A model generated the notes under the pieces. The model was not told where the DNA came from. It did not search any database and saw nothing but the letters and a program-made list of their open reading frames with translations. From contig NZ_BMCN01000002.1 of the NCBI RefSeq assembly GCF_014635205.1, positions 370,569 to 434,568 of the forward strand: 64,000 nt of DNA. Reading direction: 5' to 3'. Source of the DNA: Jeotgalicoccus aerolatus. Its GTDB lineage: Bacteria; Bacillota; Bacilli; Staphylococcales; Salinicoccaceae. A program made the position numbers and the translations under genes. This document shows, piece after piece, positions 46,770 through 54,729 of the stretch (position 1 is the stretch's first letter; each line of letters starts with the position of its first letter).

Positions 46770-47870
46770 ATGACAGAAACAATTAACCAGGCACCATTTA
46801 AAGCAGATCACGTAGGAAGCTTACTGAGACCAAAAAGAATTCATGATGCACGTCAGGCGTACAAAGACGAAGAAATTACATACGATGAATTATTTAAAAT
46901 TGAAACAGAAGAAATAGAAAAAATCGTAGATAAGCAAATTGAAGTCGGCTTAAAAGCAGTGACAGACGGTGAATTCCGCCGCAGATTCTGGCACACAGAC
47001 TTCATGGAACACCTCGGCGGTTTTGAAGGCTACGTGCCGGAATCAGGCTACAGCTTTGTCGGGGAGGAAACTGAAGCATATAACGTGCGTAACATCGGTC
47101 AAATTTCATTCGATAAAACCCATCCCCACGTGAAAGAATTTAAATTGTTTAAAGAAATTGTCGGAGACAGAGCAGTTGCGAAACAGACGATTCCGTCACC
47201 GAACCAGTTCTTTAATGCAGGCGTTCGTAATTTAGATATTTATCCGGATATTGAAAAATACGCGGATGATTTAATTAAAGCTTACCAGGATACGGTACTT
47301 GCGTTTTACGATGCGGGCTGCAGATATCTTCAATTTGACGATGTCTACATCGCAGGGCTGAATGCAGAAGAAATTCCATTTAACGACAGCGGCTATGATC
47401 GTGAGGAATTGATAGATCTGGCACTCCGTGTTGTGAATGGTGTTCTTGAAGTTAAACCGGAAGATTTAGTAGTAACGACGCACCTTTGCCGCGGGAACTA
47501 CCGTTCTAAATGGGCATTTGAAGGCAGTTATGCTAAAATCGCACCGGTACTGTTTAAAAAAGAAAATGTCGACGGCTTCTTCCTGGAATACGATGACGAC
47601 CGTTCAGGTGACTTTAAACCGTTAGATGAAATTCCAAATGGCGGTGCGGCAGTCGTCCTGGGCCTCTTTACTTCAAAACACGGGGAATTGGAAGACAAGG
47701 CGCTTATTAAAGAGCGTATTGAAGAAGCCGCGCAGTACGTACCAAAAGAACAGCTGAGATTAAGTCCGCAATGCGGCTTCGCATCAACGCACCACGGGAA
47801 CATATTAACTGAAGATGAACAGTGGGAAAAACTTCGTTACATCGTACAGCTTGCTGATGAATTACTGTAA
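46770..47870 (+). CDS. MetE C-terminal-like methyltransferase (YxjG/YxjH family)
   Basis: The 366-residue protein is one MetE-like TIM barrel. It opens ADHVGSLLRP (about 11-20), and has TDGEFRRRFWHTDF, the YLQFDDV stretch, TTHLCRGNYRS with the zinc ligands His and Cys, and PQCGFAST with another Cys near the end. Like YxjG and YxjH in B. subtilis, it should make methionine from homocysteine, probably with a methyl donor other than the MetE folate. It is behind a SAM riboswitch. No other methionine gene lies beside it. Confidence 0.92.
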   Translation: MTETINQAPFKADHVGSLLRPKRIHDARQAYKDEEITYDELFKIETEEIEKIVDKQIEVGLKAVTDGEFRRRFWHTDFMEHLGGFEGYVPESGYSFVGEETEAYNVRNIGQISFDKTHPHVKEFKLFKEIVGDRAVAKQTIPSPNQFFNAGVRNLDIYPDIEKYADDLIKAYQDTVLAFYDAGCRYLQFDDVYIAGLNAEEIPFNDSGYDREELIDLALRVVNGVLEVKPEDLVVTTHLCRGNYRSKWAFEGSYAKIAPVLFKKENVDGFFLEYDDDRSGDFKPLDEIPNGGAAVVLGLFTSKHGELEDKALIKERIEEAAQYVPKEQLRLSPQCGFASTHHGNILTEDEQWEKLRYIVQLADELL

Positions 47871-47877
47871 AACTTTC

Positions 47878-47910
47878 AACCGCTCATGGTACAATCATGA
47901 GTGGTTTTTA
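47878..47910 (+). terminator. Terminator after the MetE-like gene
   Basis: AACCGCTCATG (47878-47888) pairs with CATGAGTGGTT (47896-47906) with one G-U, and is followed by TTTAATT. Confidence 0.72.
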
Positions 47911-47936
47911 ATTGTGAAAATTACAGGAGGATATAT

Positions 47937-48530
47937 ATGGCGAAATTTTATGCGGTAAGAAAAGGCCATTCTCCCGGCATTTATTCCACGTGGGCAGCGT
48001 GTGAGAAAGCTGTAAAAGGATACAGCGGGGCAGAATTTAAATCGTTTAAATCAAAAGCAGAAGCAGAGACATTTATGAATAACGGCAAAGAACATGGTCA
48101 AGAAATCCCGGAGAATCAGCTGATCAGCTACGTCGACGGCAGTTATGAAAAGCGAACCGGCAAAGCGGGATTCGGCGCGGTGTTTATCGTTAATAATGAA
48201 GTGATTCATACAGAAGCTAAAAGCACACCGGTTGATCCGGAGAATAACTTATGGAATGTTTCAGCAGAAATTTCGGGCGTCCTGTTTGCGGTGAAGTGGG
48301 CGATTGATAACGGCTATAAAGATATTCATGTACACTACGATTATATGGGACTGGAAAAATGGTACACTAAGGAATGGCAGGCTAAAAATGCTGTCACCAA
48401 GGCTTATGCACAAACAATGCAGGACTATGACCGTTATATCAATATTCATTTTTATAAAGTAGCGGCACATACTGGTGTTGAATTTAATGAACTGGCTGAT
48501 GAGCTGGCAAAACGTGCATTGAATAATTAG
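47937..48530 (+). CDS. rnhA: Ribonuclease HI with N-terminal viroplasmin (Cauli_VI) domain
   Basis: The 197-residue protein starts AKFYAVRKGHSPGIYSTWAAC, the small RNA/DNA hybrid-binding domain (about 2-45) shared with eukaryotic RNase H1. The RNase H fold follows, with D67 in YVDGSY, E111 in SAEISG, D135 in YDYMG, and D188 in NELADELAK. It removes RNA from RNA-DNA hybrids. The start is ATG 47937 with AGGAGG upstream. A membrane gene follows after 17 bases. Confidence 0.9.
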   Translation: MAKFYAVRKGHSPGIYSTWAACEKAVKGYSGAEFKSFKSKAEAETFMNNGKEHGQEIPENQLISYVDGSYEKRTGKAGFGAVFIVNNEVIHTEAKSTPVDPENNLWNVSAEISGVLFAVKWAIDNGYKDIHVHYDYMGLEKWYTKEWQAKNAVTKAYAQTMQDYDRYINIHFYKVAAHTGVEFNELADELAKRALNN

Positions 48531-48547
48531 CGGGAAGGTTTCAGATT

Positions 48548-48955
48548 ATGTACATACTATTATTTATACTCGTTGCAGGACTCCTTATAAAATTTACGAT
48601 GACGACTTTCTTTAATAAGGACAGATTGCATTTTTCTTTTGATGAACGCAGATATTTTAGTGATGAAAAAGCAATCGCAAAAATTATGAGACTGCAGCTG
48701 GTAAAAATCGAACGGATATTTTTAGTGATAATGATCATTGTTTTTCTTGCCGGTGCGGCCATTTTCTTCTCGGGAAACATCGTACTCGGTGTCTGGCTGC
48801 TAATCAGTGTAATTATATTGCAGCTGATTATGAATATTATTACTGATTTCAGACTGTATACAGCGGTCTATGATAAAGCGAACTTGGTCATGACGTTCAT
48901 TTGGCTCGTGCTGATCGCCGGTCTGATTGTTTTAACGAACAGTTATCTGCTGTAA
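48548..48955 (+). CDS. Membrane protein, unknown
   Basis: The 135-residue protein has four hydrophobic segments (about 2-19, 55-77, 81-97 and 110-132) and a basic cytoplasmic loop of about 30 residues, FNKDRLHFSFDERRYF onward. The binding site GGGAAGG is moderate. It is between rnhA and a HAD phosphatase gene, with gaps of 17 and 21 bases, so they may be one operon. No family is recognised. Confidence 0.65.
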   Translation: MYILLFILVAGLLIKFTMTTFFNKDRLHFSFDERRYFSDEKAIAKIMRLQLVKIERIFLVIMIIVFLAGAAIFFSGNIVLGVWLLISVIILQLIMNIITDFRLYTAVYDKANLVMTFIWLVLIAGLIVLTNSYLL

Positions 48956-48976
48956 AAATCATATAAGAGGTGGATT

Positions 48977-49756
48977 ATGCAAAATAGAAAAATAATCTTT
49001 TTTGATATCGACGGCACACTTTATAACTCTAATAAACAAGTGCCGGCAGCTGCTAAAGACGCAGTGCATCAGTTAAAAGAACAAGGACATATTGTGGCAA
49101 TTGCAACCGGGCGCGGACCGTTTATGTATACAAAGCTGAGAGAAGAACTGGGGATCGAAACTTACATCAGCTATAACGGGCAGTACATCGTCTTCGAGAG
49201 GGAAGTCATTTACAGTAATCCTATCGATAATCAGACGCTTGAAAACTTAAGCGCCAAAGCGCATGGGAACAATCACCCTGTCGCATTTTGCGATGAAAAA
49301 GACCTAAGAGTCAGCACTAAGGATCACCAGCATGTTAAGGCAGGCATTGGCTCATTAAAGCTGGACTTTGATGTGTCGGAAGATCAGGCTTATTTTAAAG
49401 ATAACGATATATATCAGGCGTTGTTATTCTGTACAGCGGCAGAAGAAGAAGATTACATTTCACACTACGACGATGTATATTTCCTCAGATGGCATGAATT
49501 TTGTACAGATGTTATTCCATCCGGCGGTTCAAAAGCAGAAGGAATTAAAAGACTGCTGGATATTATGAATATAAATATTAAGGATGCCTATGCTTTTGGA
49601 GATGGACCGAACGATGTTGAAATGCTTGACCTAATTGAGAATAGTGTTGCGATGGGCAATGCTGTTGAAGAAGCAAAAGCAGTGAGTAAATATCAGACTG
49701 GGCACGTTGATGAGAATGGCTTGTACGAAGGCTTGAAAAAGACTGGATTAATATAA
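48977..49756 (+). CDS. HAD phosphatase, Cof subfamily (IIB)
   Basis: The 259-residue protein has DIDGTLY with nucleophile D10 and D12, ATGRG near 44-48 as motif II, a cap of the C2 type between about 85 and 185, and motif IV GDGPNDVEML near 212-221. Cof proteins dephosphorylate sugar phosphates, FMN, or nucleotides. The substrate is unknown. Its stop codon lies inside the terminator stem. Confidence 0.87.
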   Translation: MQNRKIIFFDIDGTLYNSNKQVPAAAKDAVHQLKEQGHIVAIATGRGPFMYTKLREELGIETYISYNGQYIVFEREVIYSNPIDNQTLENLSAKAHGNNHPVAFCDEKDLRVSTKDHQHVKAGIGSLKLDFDVSEDQAYFKDNDIYQALLFCTAAEEEDYISHYDDVYFLRWHEFCTDVIPSGGSKAEGIKRLLDIMNINIKDAYAFGDGPNDVEMLDLIENSVAMGNAVEEAKAVSKYQTGHVDENGLYEGLKKTGLI

Positions 49757-49770
49757 TCCGGTCTTTTTTT
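49737..49770 (+). terminator. Terminator overlapping the end of the Cof gene
   Basis: GACTGGATTA (49741-49750) pairs with TAATCCGGTC (49754-49763) with one G-U, followed by seven T residues. The stop codon is within the stem. Confidence 0.82.
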
Positions 49771-49825
49771 ATGTTTATTAACAACAGCAGGGGGTATATT
49801 TAACCATAGCGAAATATGATAAAAC

Positions 49826-49850
49826 ATTAATTAGAATCATTCTAATTAAT
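49826..49850 (+). promoter_or_regulatory. Perfect 25-bp PerR/Fur-type box upstream of dps
   Basis: ATTAATTAGAAT-C-ATTCTAATTAAT is an exact 12-1-12 palindrome that contains TTAGAATNATTCTAA, close to the PerR consensus TTATAATNATTATAA. It touches the dps -35 region, so a bound repressor would block polymerase. PerR control of Dps (MrgA) is known in Firmicutes. Confidence 0.82.
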
Positions 49851-49851
49851 T

Positions 49852-49880
49852 GTTGATAATCGTATAGGATGTGCTATAAT
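49852..49880 (+). promoter_or_regulatory. dps promoter
   Basis: TTGATA (49852-49857) and TATAAT (49875-49880) are 17 bases apart, with an extended TGC just before the -10. Start is near 49887. Confidence 0.85.
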
Positions 49881-49891
49881 ATATTTATAGA

Positions 49892-49906
49892 TAATAATAA
49901 TTCTAA
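49892..49906 (+). promoter_or_regulatory. Second, imperfect PerR-like box after the dps start
   Basis: TAATAAT-A-ATTCTAA keeps the right half-site exactly, and the left half matches at five of seven bases. It lies about 5-20 bases after the predicted transcription start. Confidence 0.5.
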
Positions 49907-49958
49907 TTAACGAGCTTAAACGTGAAATTAATTTATAATAAAAGAAGGGTGATTTTTA

Positions 49959-50423
49959 ATGGTACAAGTACAGGAGAAAACACAAGTAATTGAAGTTTTA
50001 AACAAACAGCTGGCAAACAACACAGTATTATGGACTAAACTCCATAACTTCCACTGGTATGTTAAAGGACCTAACTTCTTCTCATTACATGCAAAATTTG
50101 AAGAGCTCTATGATGCTACGGGACAATATGTTGATGATCTCGCAGAAAGAATTTTAACAATCGGCGGAGAGCCTGTTGCGAAATTAACAGAGGCACTTGA
50201 AGAATCAAGCATTGAAGAAGGCGAATACGGCCTTGATGCAAAACAAATGGTGAAACAGCTGACAGAAGATTTTGATGTTCTTTCAGCCGAATTAAACCAG
50301 GGTGTAAAAGTAGCAGAAGATGCAGGCGACGATCGTACAGCAGATATGTTTATCGCTATCGCACAAGATGTTGAGAAAAACAACTGGATGCTTAAATCTT
50401 ATTTAGGCGAAGATATAAAATAA
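49959..50423 (+). CDS. dps: Dps family DNA-binding ferritin-like protein (MrgA type)
   Basis: The 154-residue protein has the Dps ferroxidase set at subunit interfaces: H32 in HNFHWYVKG, H44 in SLHAKFEELYD, and D59 and E63 in VDDLAERI. Dodecamers store iron, using peroxide as oxidant, and shield DNA. The promoter is flanked by two PerR-type boxes, so it is peroxide- or metal-induced. GAAGGGTG is the binding site. Confidence 0.95.
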   Translation: MVQVQEKTQVIEVLNKQLANNTVLWTKLHNFHWYVKGPNFFSLHAKFEELYDATGQYVDDLAERILTIGGEPVAKLTEALEESSIEEGEYGLDAKQMVKQLTEDFDVLSAELNQGVKVAEDAGDDRTADMFIAIAQDVEKNNWMLKSYLGEDIK

Positions 50424-50438
50424 TATAATATGATAGCA

Positions 50439-50474
50439 AAATTCCGGTTCTCCTCAGGAACCGGAATTTTTTTG
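50439..50474 (+). terminator. Terminator after dps
   Basis: AAATTCCGGTTC (50439-50450) pairs exactly with GAACCGGAATTT (50458-50469), followed by a T run. It lies just before the convergent end of mntR. Confidence 0.9.
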
Positions 50475-50480
50475 TTTATC

Positions 50481-51140
50481 TTACTCTTTTGAATCCACAA
50501 CGAATAAATACTGGGCAATAGTTTTACTTAATTCGATGTCTTCACCAGTCGTGCGGTTTTTTATAAAAAGCAGATCAAGCGCTTTATCTTTTCTTGTTAT
50601 TTGAATCGTGTCATTAATGTTCAAGTTAGCCCGTTTAAAATATTGGACGAGCTTCTCTTCGTTTATCACTCTTGAAACCGTCACTAAGTCGTCTTCCTTA
50701 ATATCTGATAGACGGACAGATATTTTCTCCTGGGCATCCATTAATTTCAGCGGAATGGCACCGCCGTGAGGACAGTGTTCCGGGTAATCTAAATATTTTT
50801 CCAGACGGTCGGCTAAAATATCGCTCGTGGAATGCTCGAGGATTTCTGCTTCATCATGCACTTCATCGATATTAAAACCGAGGTTTTTCACGAGAAACAC
50901 TTCCCACAACCGGTGCTTTCGAATAAGCTGTTTTGCGTAGTCGGCACCTTTGTCCGACAGCATGCTGCCTTTGTACGGTGTATATTCTACCCAGCCGGCT
51001 TTAACCAGGCTATTCATCATTTCAGTCACAGTAGGCGGTGAAATATTTAATCGCCCGGCAACTTCTTTATTCGGCACTTGGATTTTCCAGGCGCCAAGTT
51101 CAAAGAGCACTTTTAAATAATCTTCTTTTGTTGGGCTCAT
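50481..51140 (-). CDS. mntR: MntR/DtxR-family manganese-responsive repressor
   Basis: The 219-residue protein has a winged helix (about 3-65, with VPNKEVAGRLNISPPTVTEMM), a dimerisation and metal domain with EAEILEHSTSD and the CPHGG motif, and a C-terminal FeoA/SH3-like domain (about 145-219). It is most like staphylococcal MntR in length. The start is ATG 51140 with GGAGGG upstream; the longer in-frame ORF to 51200 has no site. It is the last gene, 78 bases after a manganese-type ABC operon on the same strand. Confidence 0.88.
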   Translation of the reverse strand: MSPTKEDYLKVLFELGAWKIQVPNKEVAGRLNISPPTVTEMMNSLVKAGWVEYTPYKGSMLSDKGADYAKQLIRKHRLWEVFLVKNLGFNIDEVHDEAEILEHSTSDILADRLEKYLDYPEHCPHGGAIPLKLMDAQEKISVRLSDIKEDDLVTVSRVINEEKLVQYFKRANLNINDTIQITRKDKALDLLFIKNRTTGEDIELSKTIAQYLFVVDSKE

Positions 51141-51218
51141 GATTACCCTCCATTCACAAAATTCATCTCTAATTATGAAGAACTTTAAGTGAACAGGCAA
51201 ATTAAATTTATCTCTGGA

Positions 51219-52070
51219 TTATGCTTTTTTATATACTTTTGACAACAGTCTCGTGCTGTTGAAGATAAAAACTATAAAAAATGTCAGCAATGAGATAAAG
51301 GCAACACTGCCTGCAATAGAAGTGTCGGTAAAATAGCCGAGCGCACAGCCGGCTAAGCTGTTGAATGCAGCGGTGCTGAGTGTCAGCCAAATCATATGTG
51401 ACAGCCGTTTAGTAACCAGATAAGCTGTAGCCGCGGGTGCGGCAAAGAAGCTGATGACGAGTATAGAACCGACAGCATCAAATGCAGTGACGGCAGTAAT
51501 AGATACTAAAGTCATTAAAGAATAATGAATGAGCACCGTACTGATTCCGGCTGCCGCAGCGTAGACTGGATCAAAGCTGCTTACTTTTAAGTCCTTGTAA
51601 AATAGCAGTACAAAAAGAGTATTGATCATTAAAAGTATCGTCAGCTGGACGAGAGCGTAGGGCAGGCTGATACCGAAAATATCAATTCTGTTTAAAGGTG
51701 CGAACAGCACCTGACCCATCAGGACGACATCGATATCGAGATGCACATCATCGGCATAACGCGATACGAGAATAACAGCTGCAGCAAAAAGACCTGTAAA
51801 TACAATGCCGGTCGCAGCATCATGTTTCATCAGACCTGACCGGGTGACGAATTCGATTAAATAGACTGTAATTAACCCAACCGCTGCGGCTCCGATAATT
51901 AAAAGCGGCGAGCGCAGCTCATCCGTAATAAAAAAGGCCAGCACGATACCGAGCAGTATTGTATGGCTGAGCGCATCGGTTGTCATGACCTGCTTATTTA
52001 AGACGAGAAAAACGCCCAATAAACTTGCAGATAAAGCGGTGACCAGCAGGACTAAGAAAACTTCAATCAT
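51219..52070 (-). CDS. mntD: Metal ABC transporter permease 2
   Basis: The 283-residue membrane protein of the ABC-3 permease family has about eight segments and the pattern FLVLNKQVMTTDALSHTILLG (described in parts), with GDAVGHA-like DALSHTI at the coupling region. It overlaps the first permease by four bases. With permease 1 it would form a heterodimer, as in MntABCD and SitABCD. Confidence 0.88.
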   Translation of the reverse strand: MIEVFLVLLVTALSASLLGVFLVLNKQVMTTDALSHTILLGIVLAFFITDELRSPLLIIGAAAVGLITVYLIEFVTRSGLMKHDAATGIVFTGLFAAAVILVSRYADDVHLDIDVVLMGQVLFAPLNRIDIFGISLPYALVQLTILLMINTLFVLLFYKDLKVSSFDPVYAAAAGISTVLIHYSLMTLVSITAVTAFDAVGSILVISFFAAPAATAYLVTKRLSHMIWLTLSTAAFNSLAGCALGYFTDTSIAGSVAFISLLTFFIVFIFNSTRLLSKVYKKA

Positions 52071-52942
52071 AATGACTCACCCAGCTTCTTCATTCTGTAT
52101 TTTTTTAAGACAATGCCTTTAGGAGCAGCCAGCATAGAAATAATGACGCATATACTGAGAGAGAGAATAATTGCCGGACCTGTTGCGATACCAGTTAAAG
52201 CAGTAGAAATATAAGTGCCGCTAAAGGCTGATAAAGCGCCGGCACATGCGGCGACGGCCAGTACGCTGCTGAATTTATTCGACCAGAGCATGCCGATCAC
52301 TGCAGGCGCAATTAAAATATTTACGATAAGCACAGCACCTACAGACTTCAGACCAGCTGCAATCAGAAGAATCGTCATAATCAGGATGAGGACGTTTATC
52401 AATTTCACATTAATACCGATTGTACGGGCATAGACTGGATCAAATACATAAATTTTAATTTGCTGGTAAAATATCAGGAATAGAATCAGGCTGATGACTG
52501 ATATAAGAGAGATTAAATAGACATCGCTCTTTAAAATATAAGCCGCTTGACCGAAGATAAAATCATCAATCCCCTGAGTACCGTTGAAATTGGGATTGCC
52601 TTGAATATAACTTTTTAAAGCCATGCCCAGACCGAAAAAACCTGACAGCACGATAGCGAGTGCACTATCCAGAGAAATTTTTGAGCGTTCAGTCATCATG
52701 TTGATTAACAAGAAAGCGATGATGCCAAGACTCACAGCACCGATAATTAAAATAGAAGTCTCCATCACCCCTGTAAGCATAAAGGCAAGTACGACACCCG
52801 GAAAAGTGGCGTGTCCGACAGCATCGCCAATCAGACTCTGTCCTTTAAGTACTGAGACACTGCCGATAATACCTGCAGCTGCAGCTAAAATTACAGTGCC
52901 TAGGGCGACGACTAAAAAGGAATAGCTGGTCAGGATGTCCAT
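52067..52942 (-). CDS. mntC: Metal ABC transporter permease 1
   Basis: The 291-residue ABC-3 permease has SVSVLKGQSLIGDAVGHATF in its first half and the conserved LKSVGAVLIVNILIAPAVIG in its second. The start overlaps the end of the ATPase gene by 13 bases, and the end overlaps permease 2 by four. Mn2+ or Fe2+ is the likely cargo given mntR in the same cluster. Confidence 0.88.
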   Translation of the reverse strand: MDILTSYSFLVVALGTVILAAAAGIIGSVSVLKGQSLIGDAVGHATFPGVVLAFMLTGVMETSILIIGAVSLGIIAFLLINMMTERSKISLDSALAIVLSGFFGLGMALKSYIQGNPNFNGTQGIDDFIFGQAAYILKSDVYLISLISVISLILFLIFYQQIKIYVFDPVYARTIGINVKLINVLILIMTILLIAAGLKSVGAVLIVNILIAPAVIGMLWSNKFSSVLAVAACAGALSAFSGTYISTALTGIATGPAIILSLSICVIISMLAAPKGIVLKKYRMKKLGESL

Positions 52943-53664
52943 TCTTTATCCCCCTTTTCCTGGTAGGCTGCATTAATATTACCTTCAGTCCAGACATCTG
53001 CTACAGGACCTGAAGTAATAATTTCCTTATTTAAAAGGATGACGTCATTAAAATATTCAGGAACGGTAGTTAAATTGTGATGAACAACTAAAAATGTTTT
53101 GCCTTCTGATTGGAGCTGTTTCATCGTCTTGATAATGAGCGCTTCTGTTGTGATATCGATGCCCTGAAGCGGCTCGTCCATAATATAAATGCTGGCATTA
53201 TGTGCAATAGCCCGGGCTAAAAAGACTCGCTGTCGCTGACCGCCGGATAGTTCAGAGATTTGATGGTCTTTGTAGGCAGTCATTTTCATCGTATCAAGTG
53301 CAGATAATGCAATGTTTTTATCAGTTTGATTCGGACGTTTAAACAGGCCTTTGTGGACGTAGCGTCCCATTAATACAACGTCGAATACAGTTGCTGGAAA
53401 GTCCCAATTGACCTCGCCTTTTTGCGGCACATAAGCGACTGTTTTCAGTGCAGACTTTGCTTCGCTGCCACCGATAAAACTCTGGCCGGCAACAGGTTTA
53501 ATGAGTTTCATAATCGTTTTGATTAATGTCGATTTGCCGGCGCCATTAGGTCCGACGATAGCAGTACGGCTGCCTTTTTTAATATCGACATTCAAATTTT
53601 GGATGACGGGGGCATTATTATAAGCAACAGTTAAATTTTTAACGCTGACAGCAATTTCAGTCAT
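52930..53664 (-). CDS. mntB: Metal ABC transporter ATPase
   Basis: The 244-residue ABC protein has Walker A GPNGAGKST at 38-46, LSGGQRQR at 139-146 and Walker B IYIMDEP at 159-165, followed by the LQGID D-loop. It is typical of the metal branch (GEVNWDFPATVFDVVLMGR at about 83-101). It follows the binding protein by 12 bases. Confidence 0.92.
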   Translation of the reverse strand: MTEIAVSVKNLTVAYNNAPVIQNLNVDIKKGSRTAIVGPNGAGKSTLIKTIMKLIKPVAGQSFIGGSEAKSALKTVAYVPQKGEVNWDFPATVFDVVLMGRYVHKGLFKRPNQTDKNIALSALDTMKMTAYKDHQISELSGGQRQRVFLARAIAHNASIYIMDEPLQGIDITTEALIIKTMKQLQSEGKTFLVVHHNLTTVPEYFNDVILLNKEIITSGPVADVWTEGNINAAYQEKGDKEWTS

Positions 53665-53676
53665 AGTTCATTCTCC

Positions 53677-54603
53677 TTATTTTAAATGATCCGCTATCGT
53701 ATTGATGTTCTGACGGTACATGGACAAGTATGTATCGCCAATGTCACCTTTTGGTGCGAGTGAATCGGACAGTAATTCCTTGCCGTCACCAGCAATCACT
53801 TCCACCTGACCGCCTGCTGAAGCGACAATTTCCTGAAGCCGTGCCATGCGGTCAGGGTTCGTCGTTGTTTCAGCAAAGACAGCTTTTATGTTATTTTCTA
53901 TAATCAGCTCAGCCGTTTTTTGTATTTGATTATTTGATACTTCGCTGTCAGTAGAAAAGCCCTGAGGCGCATGAACTTCCAAATCATAACTGTCAGCTAA
54001 ATAGCCAAATGCATCGTGTGGAGTCACAAGGATCCGGGAATCCTCAGGAATTTCACTAATCCGGCTGGCAGCGAATAACTCCAGTTCATCCAGTTCTCTA
54101 ATATATGCCTCGAAATTTTCTTCATATACAGCGGAATCTTTCGGGTTGTATTCAATCAATGTGTCCTTAACTTTTGTGAATGCCTGTTTGTACAAACTGA
54201 TATCAAACCAGAAATGCGGATCTGCTGCAGTTTCGTTTTCTTCTTGCATTTCTTTTATACTGTTCTCATTGAAACCTTCTGTAACAGAAATACCTTCTTC
54301 TAAAACATCGCCGAGTCTGCCCTCAAAATTTAAACCGTGATACAGTGTTAAATCTGCATTGCCGAGCACGCGTAAGTCACTGGCTTTCGGTTCGTATATA
54401 TGAGGATCCTCTCCAGCGGGTATGATCATTTCAGTGTTAAAGCCGTCTGCACCATCTTCCAGGACGCTGACCATGTCGTTTATAAATGTCGTCGTAACAA
54501 CGAGGTTTGGTTTATCATTCTGCTCTGCCGCAGAGTCGCTGCTGCAGGCTGATGTTAAAAGCAATGTCGAAAAAATTATTATTGCTGTTATCGTATTTTT
54601 CAT
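53677..54603 (-). CDS. mntA: Metal ABC transporter substrate-binding lipoprotein
   Basis: The 308-residue protein has a lipobox LTSAC (C20) and the cluster A-I metal ligands H68 (EDPHIYEP), H130 (DPHFW), H196 (TPHDAFGY) and D280. A third His rather than Glu is like TroA-type proteins, while PsaA and S. aureus MntC have Glu there, so Zn as well as Mn binding is possible. The mntR gene at the end of the cluster argues for Mn. GAGGAGAT precedes the ATG. A DtxR-type repeat lies upstream. Confidence 0.9.
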   Translation of the reverse strand: MKNTITAIIIFSTLLLTSACSSDSAAEQNDKPNLVVTTTFINDMVSVLEDGADGFNTEMIIPAGEDPHIYEPKASDLRVLGNADLTLYHGLNFEGRLGDVLEEGISVTEGFNENSIKEMQEENETAADPHFWFDISLYKQAFTKVKDTLIEYNPKDSAVYEENFEAYIRELDELELFAASRISEIPEDSRILVTPHDAFGYLADSYDLEVHAPQGFSTDSEVSNNQIQKTAELIIENNIKAVFAETTTNPDRMARLQEIVASAGGQVEVIAGDGKELLSDSLAPKGDIGDTYLSMYRQNINTIADHLK

Positions 54604-54631
54604 TGCAATATCTCCTCTGTAAGTTTAAATA

Positions 54632-54645
54632 TTAGGTTACCCTAA
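54632..54645 (-). promoter_or_regulatory. Inverted repeat, candidate MntR operator
   Basis: TTAGG-TTAC-CCTAA is an exact 5-bp inverted repeat within a near-palindrome, TTTAGGGTAACCTAAT on the transcribed strand. It lies 29 bases before the binding-protein start codon. DtxR-family operators in staphylococci look similar. A consensus promoter in the same stretch is not clear. Confidence 0.65.
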
Positions 54646-54682
54646 ACTTTATATTTAGTCAAACCGAATATTATTTAAGGCG

Positions 54683-54711
54683 AAAAAAATCCGGAATCTA
54701 TGTTCCGGATT
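54683..54711 (-). terminator. Terminator of the second SDR gene
   Basis: On the minus strand, AATCCGGAA pairs exactly with TTCCGGATT and is followed by a run of seven T. It ends the SDR transcript before the metal operon. Confidence 0.8.
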
Positions 54712-54729
54712 ACGTTTTAAATATTTAAC

